Assembly: GCA_000168995.1 (NCBI GenBank)
Contig: AAUX01000001.1
Location: 1,116,001 to 1,180,000 of the forward strand
Reading direction: 5' to 3'
DNA from: Methylophilales bacterium HTCC2181
GTDB taxonomy: Bacteria > Pseudomonadota > Gammaproteobacteria > Burkholderiales > Methylophilaceae
DNA: 64,000 nt
The notes beneath the pieces were generated by a model, which did no database searches, had not been told where the DNA came from, and saw only the letters and a program-made list of their open reading frames with translations. Both the position numbers and the translations under genes were made by a program. Positions 60,330-64,000 of the stretch are shown one piece after another. Position 1 is the first letter of the stretch, and every line of letters begins with the position of its first letter.

Positions 60330-61001
60330 TTATAGTTGATCTAGACATCTTAATCTCTCAGGCGTTCCGATATCCATCCAAATAGCATCGAGCATTTGGC
60401 CACTAACTCGATGGTTTTTAATAGCATCTATTAGGTATGGCGCTAATTTCAGGCGCTTTCCCAGTTCTACCTTATAAAAAAATTTCTTACTGTAAATGGC
60501 TATGCCGGTGAAAGTGTGCGCCTTATTTTTTTCATTTGAAACCATGTTATTTGGCGTTAGTGAGAAATCTCCCTCTATATTATGTTCAGGGCTCTCTGTT
60601 AGAAACAAATGTGCGTCAATATTTGGGTTTAAATGCAAATTGAGCAACAGGTGGTAATCGAATTCATTGTAAATATCTGCATTAATTACAACAAATGGGT
60701 CGGAGCCGATCAGCGTCAAAGCCTTTCTAATGCCTCCTGCAGTTTCTAAGATAGGTGATTCTTCAGAAAATGTTACCCTGAGGTTCCAGTCAGAACCGTC
60801 ACCCACATAATCTCTAATTTGTGAGGAAAGGTATGACGTATTGATCACAACATCTTTAAAACCTGCATTTGAAAGTTTCTCCAAGTGTCTTTCCAGTAAA
60901 GTTTTTCCTTTGCTAACTAACAATGGTTTTGGTGTGTCTTTAGTAAGGTTGCCCATTCGCTTCCCTCTTCCTGCAGCAAGAATCATGGCGGTTCTAGTCA
61001 T
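60330..61001 (-). CDS. murU: N-acetylmuramate 1-phosphate uridylyltransferase
   Basis: Sugar nucleotidyltransferase of 223 residues. The opening AMILAAGRGKRMGNLTKDTPKPLL is the NTP-binding motif, and the metal-binding VVINADIYNEFDY follows near residue 105. With AmgK it recycles cell-wall MurNAc directly to UDP-MurNAc, bypassing the de novo route, as in Pseudomonas. It overlaps amgK by four bases, and the pair lies beside lptD as in pseudomonads, which supports MurU over other nucleotidyltransferases. Confidence 0.9.
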   Translation of the reverse strand: MTRTAMILAAGRGKRMGNLTKDTPKPLLVSKGKTLLERHLEKLSNAGFKDVVINTSYLSSQIRDYVGDGSDWNLRVTFSEESPILETAGGIRKALTLIGSDPFVVINADIYNEFDYHLLLNLHLNPNIDAHLFLTESPEHNIEGDFSLTPNNMVSNEKNKAHTFTGIAIYSKKFFYKVELGKRLKLAPYLIDAIKNHRVSGQMLDAIWMDIGTPERLRCLDQL

Positions 61002-61969
61002 AACTCTGTGGCTTTCATTAAAATATTCCTCAAAGGAAAGAGCTCACTATATCTTTTGGTGGTGGTTAACAAATAGTTTTCAACCAACCTAATATCATCT
61101 AAGTATTGATCTTTGCCATCTCTAATGGATAGTCGCACAAAAATACCTAATATCTTCATGTGTCTCTGAACCCCCATCCATTCAAAACTCTTATAAAAGT
61201 CCGAGAAGTCATTATTTTTAATCAAATTCGCTTCTTTCAACCTCCCCCAGTAACGAACCAATAAATCAATCACGAGGTCTTCTTCAAGCTCATAATACGC
61301 ATCCTTAAGAAGCGATGCTAAGTCATATGTTATTGGCCCATTCACTGCATCCTGGAAATCAATAATTCCGGGTGCTTTGTTTCGGCCTATAAACATAAGA
61401 TTTCGGCAATGAAAGTCTCTGTGGACAAACAACTGGGGCTGATTAAGGTTAGATGAAACAATCAATTGAATAACTTCGTCCAAGGCTTTGCTTTCTTTAT
61501 CTTTTAGTATGATTTTTTTATATTTAATTAGGTACCAGTCATGAAATAATGTCATTTCCTTAGCTAGCAATGATTCTGAGTAGGATGGAAGGTTTTCATA
61601 ATGGCAATTATTTTGGATATCAAACAATGAGTCCAGCGCAACTCTATACAAAGACAAGGGGTCATCAAAACTGAAGGCTTCTAGGTAGGTTGTGCTTCCA
61701 AAGTCACTCATCAATATAAAGCCATCATTAATATTAACTTCATATAAATCAGGGACATTGATATTGTCCTTAAAAAGCTTTTTACCAATAGCAATAAATT
61801 CGGAAATGCTTTCTTTGTCCGGCGGAGCATCCATGACAATGTAGCTCTTACCCTTTTGAGTTACCCTAAAGTATCGCCTAAAGCTTGCGTCACTTGATGC
61901 CAGCTCTACAGCCGGTTGATCTCCAAGAAACTGGGTAATCCACTTTATGAGCAAATTGTATCTGGTCAA
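60998..61969 (-). CDS. amgK: Anomeric MurNAc/GlcNAc kinase
   Basis: Phosphotransferase of the aminoglycoside-kinase fold, 323 residues, which phosphorylates the C1 hydroxyl of MurNAc and GlcNAc. The catalytic motif is FVHRDFHCRNLMF near residue 180, and the metal-binding GIIDFQDAVNGPITYDLASL follows near residue 205. It diverges from lptD across about 125-154 bases of AT-rich DNA that should hold both promoters. Confidence 0.9.
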   Translation of the reverse strand: MTRYNLLIKWITQFLGDQPAVELASSDASFRRYFRVTQKGKSYIVMDAPPDKESISEFIAIGKKLFKDNINVPDLYEVNINDGFILMSDFGSTTYLEAFSFDDPLSLYRVALDSLFDIQNNCHYENLPSYSESLLAKEMTLFHDWYLIKYKKIILKDKESKALDEVIQLIVSSNLNQPQLFVHRDFHCRNLMFIGRNKAPGIIDFQDAVNGPITYDLASLLKDAYYELEEDLVIDLLVRYWGRLKEANLIKNNDFSDFYKSFEWMGVQRHMKILGIFVRLSIRDGKDQYLDDIRLVENYLLTTTKRYSELFPLRNILMKATEL

Positions 61970-62023
61970 AATAAATATCTCAATTTAAATAAATAATTAT
62001 CCATCTTTTTTAAACACTTGAGT

Positions 62024-62029
62024 TATAAT
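62024..62029 (+). promoter_or_regulatory. Candidate -10 box upstream of lptD
   Basis: An exact TATAAT lies in the intergenic region between amgK and lptD, about 66 bases before the small upstream ORF. No good -35 is visible at 16-18 bases. The rest of the gap (61970-62094) is AT-rich with no other structure that I see. Confidence 0.35.
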
Positions 62030-62094
62030 TCCTAACTAACTGATTAATATATAAATTTTTAATCATAAAAAAACGAAAAAGGCAGTAAATTAAA

Positions 62095-62127
62095 ATGACT
62101 ATAGCAGGTTTAAGATCAAACAATTGA
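62095..62127 (+). CDS. Possible 10-codon leader ORF overlapping the lptD start
   Basis: ATG at 62095 opens MTIAGLRSNN and stops at TGA 62125-62127, overlapping the proposed TTG start of lptD (62124) as TTGA. AAAGG lies about 12 bases before the ATG, while lptD itself has no good ribosome site. This suggests coupled translation, but a peptide this short may be chance. Confidence 0.3.
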   Translation: MTIAGLRSNN

Positions 62128-64000
62128 CCAAAAATTTTACAATATATTCTAGGTTTTTACTTGGGTTATGTATCTATGTATTTGCACCCATTCTGTACGC
62201 AGAACCAACAAATAATGGACAGGTTATTATTGAGGGTGATGTGCTAGAAAATATTCTAGACAGGAAACTAAAAGCCAGTGGAAATGCTATTCTATCGCGC
62301 GGAAACCAATCCATTAAAGCAAATGTGATTGAGTATGACCAGGTGTCGGAGGAGCTTTACGCCAATGGAAACGTTCAACTCTCAACCAAATCAAGTCACA
62401 TAGAGGGTACAGAACTTGAGTTATCCTTGGATAGCAACACTGGCTCAATGCCTAATGCATCATTCAGCTCAAGTCTGAATAGTAATTCCAAATTCAATAA
62501 TACTCTGCGAGGCACTGCATCGTTACTTTTCTTAGAAGGTGAAAGTAAAAAACGCCTACAGAATGCTTCTATTACCACATGTGAAGCAGGACAAAATGAT
62601 TGGTTTATCAATGCTTCAGAATTAGAAATCAATGAAAGATCACAAAGAGTTGACGCTAAAAATGTCGAGCTCGAATTTAAAGGCTTTCCTTTGTTATTTT
62701 CACCTTACGTCAACTTCTCCTTTAATGATGACAGAAAATCAGGGTTTCTTGTCCCCAGTGTTGGCTCAACCTCAAGAAGTGGGTTTGAGACGGCTATTCC
62801 TTATTATTTTAATCTCTCCCCAACAAGTGATGCCACAATCACCCCAAGATACTTAGGGAAAAGGGGGACGCAAGTGTCAGGGGAGTATCGCTATCTTAAT
62901 AAAAAATTTGTTGGTGAAACATCACTCGAGTACTTACCTACTGATGATGCATCCTCGCAAGATAATAGATACTATGCGAAAATAAAGCATGCGCATGAGC
63001 TAGGTGCCGGCTTTACAGCAGGCTATAATATTGAAAAAGTTTCTGATGATAACTATTTTTCAGATATGTCCTCGCTTATATCAGTGACCAGTCAAGTCAA
63101 TCTGAACCAAGAAGCCTTTCTAAACTACTCTGATAACGATTGGAACGCCAGTTTAGTTACACAAAAATTTCAGAACCTCACCTCCTCCTCCCCTTACGAG
63201 CGACTTCCATCCCTTACAGTTAATCATGGGAAGATTTTTGAGGACGCCGAAGGCTTTACCAGCTATGAAACACAAGTAAACTTTAGCCTCACGCAGTTTG
63301 AAAGAAACAATGATTATGTGGGTGCATCAAACGAAAACGGAACAAGGCTTACTGCAAAACCTAGCCTGAGCATACCGTTTGAGAGGCCTTATGGCTATGT
63401 AACGCCTAAGCTGGCAATGGATATCAAGTACTATGATTTAAATGACGCTAATGTGGCTAGTAAAGATTTTTATATACCAACGGTATCCCTTGATAGTGGT
63501 TTGTACTTGGATAAAAAAATGAGCTTTAAAGACAGTACCTTTACGCAAACACTGGAGCCAAGAATCTTTTACTCCTATACCTCCTACGAAGATCAATCCA
63601 TGCTACCGATGTTTGATACCGCCCTCGTAGATCTAAATGCACAATCCATTTTTTCAGAAAACCAATTTGTAGGTGGGGACCGAGTAATGGATTCTCACCA
63701 AGTAACACTGGGCGGTACAACAAGGTTTATTGATGCCTATGGAATGGAAAGGATCTCAGGAACCATTGCTCAAAGGTTTTATATAGGTGACAGAACGGTA
63801 CTTGAGGAATCTCAATTTAACAACTCATCCGCACAAAATGATTCTTCAGACCTCTTTATGTCAGCATCTGCATTAATTACTAGAGCATTAAAATTGAATG
63901 CAGATGCCCAATACAACCTTGATGAAAATAGCACCAACAGGGCAACTTTCGGGGCAAAATATAATCCAAGACCTGGAAAGCTTCTTAACGCCAGTTATAG
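62124..64000 (+). CDS. lptD: LPS-assembly protein LptD, 5' part (continues past window)
   Basis: N-terminal 625 or so residues of the outer-membrane LPS translocon. The only credible start is TTG at 62124 (no ATG or GTG in frame before the mature part). It gives a signal peptide with basic start and hydrophobic core ending ILYA before EPTNNG. The periplasmic OstA jelly-roll (GQVIIEGDVL, KASGNAILSRGNQ, ELYANGNVQLS) is followed by the beta-barrel with FKGFPLLFSPYVNF and DDRKSGFLVPSVG. It partners with LptE and works with the lipid A genes in this window. surA is expected beyond the edge. Confidence 0.93.
   Translation, partial: MTKNFTIYSRFLLGLCIYVFAPILYAEPTNNGQVIIEGDVLENILDRKLKASGNAILSRGNQSIKANVIEYDQVSEELYANGNVQLSTKSSHIEGTELELSLDSNTGSMPNASFSSSLNSNSKFNNTLRGTASLLFLEGESKKRLQNASITTCEAGQNDWFINASELEINERSQRVDAKNVELEFKGFPLLFSPYVNFSFNDDRKSGFLVPSVGSTSRSGFETAIPYYFNLSPTSDATITPRYLGKRGTQVSGEYRYLNKKFVGETSLEYLPTDDASSQDNRYYAKIKHAHELGAGFTAGYNIEKVSDDNYFSDMSSLISVTSQVNLNQEAFLNYSDNDWNASLVTQKFQNLTSSSPYERLPSLTVNHGKIFEDAEGFTSYETQVNFSLTQFERNNDYVGASNENGTRLTAKPSLSIPFERPYGYVTPKLAMDIKYYDLNDANVASKDFYIPTVSLDSGLYLDKKMSFKDSTFTQTLEPRIFYSYTSYEDQSMLPMFDTALVDLNAQSIFSENQFVGGDRVMDSHQVTLGGTTRFIDAYGMERISGTIAQRFYIGDRTVLEESQFNNSSAQNDSSDLFMSASALITRALKLNADAQYNLDENSTNRATFGAKYNPRPGKLLNASY

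Noticed and set aside
62095-62127. Frameshift at the start of lptD
   Set aside because: The ATG frame continues to nothing resembling a signal peptide, whereas the TTG frame gives a normal one, so a different start codon explains the data better than a broken gene.

Overview
The window is one continuous, very densely packed stretch of bacterial chromosome. It is AT-rich (by eye roughly two thirds A+T), almost entirely coding, and its gaps are mostly 0-100 bases with many 4-14 base overlaps between neighbours. No rRNA, tRNA, insertion sequence, prophage or CRISPR array is visible, and no gene-free stretch exceeds 300 bases. Gene order matches Betaproteobacteria (lolC-lolD-exbB-exbD-msbA-lpxK-trm112-kdsB; ilvB-ilvH-ilvC-psd; xseB-ispA-dxs-folE2; yciB-yciI-bolA-ppiase; nadE-glnB). 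A periplasmic MxaD-like protein points to a methylotroph. Together with the compaction, this suggests a streamlined aquatic Methylophilales bacterium (OM43 / Methylopumilus-like). That placement is inferred from gene content, not from a database search.

Layout. 1-5.8 kb (+): end of xseA, kup, an M48 lipoprotein protease, and lysine/peptidoglycan genes dapD-yffB-dapE. 5.8-10.8 kb (-): rluB, scpB, scpA, trpS, an M50 protease and a PHP phosphoesterase. 10.8-14.8 kb (+): yciB, yciI, bolA, a parvulin isomerase, then feoAB behind a textbook promoter overlapped by a Fur box. 14.9-26.4 kb (+): purL, two exported ankyrin proteins, two exported beta-propeller proteins (one a PQQ-type sugar dehydrogenase), sucCD, nadE, glnB. 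26.4-33.1 kb (-): the lipid A / lipoprotein-export block, including a 57-residue Trm112-like gene. 33.1-44.7 kb (+): ribE, ribBA, ruvX, pyrR, pyrB, the repeat gene (KPAAK)20, yggS, proC, mnmA, nadC, ilvBHC, psd. 44.7-51.2 kb: rppH (-), then a YncE-like propeller, mxaD-like gene, carboxylesterase, xseB, ispA, dxs, folE2 (+). 51.2-54.1 kb (-): MFS transporter, aroC, rluE. 54.1-55.3 kb (+): icd. 55.3-62 kb (-): two cold-shock genes, dsbC-like, two UbiH-family hydroxylases, pepP, murU, amgK. 62.1 kb to the end (+): lptD, cut by the window edge.

The genes are mostly core metabolism and envelope biogenesis: DAP, branched-chain amino acids, proline, pyrimidines and purines, riboflavin, folate, NAD, isoprenoids, ubiquinone, Kdo/lipid A, LPS assembly and murein recycling. 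The most unusual item is a short gene at 36.9 kb made of 20 nucleotide-identical 15-bp repeats encoding KPAAK. It has its own consensus extended -10 promoter, Shine-Dalgarno and terminator, and looks like a histone-H1-tail-type nucleic-acid-binding protein with a short amphipathic N-terminus. Other second-look items are start codons abutting terminator U-tracts or -10 boxes (possible leaderless translation), a TTG-started lptD preceded by an overlapping 10-codon ORF, and a RibBA whose GTP cyclohydrolase half has lost its zinc cysteines.
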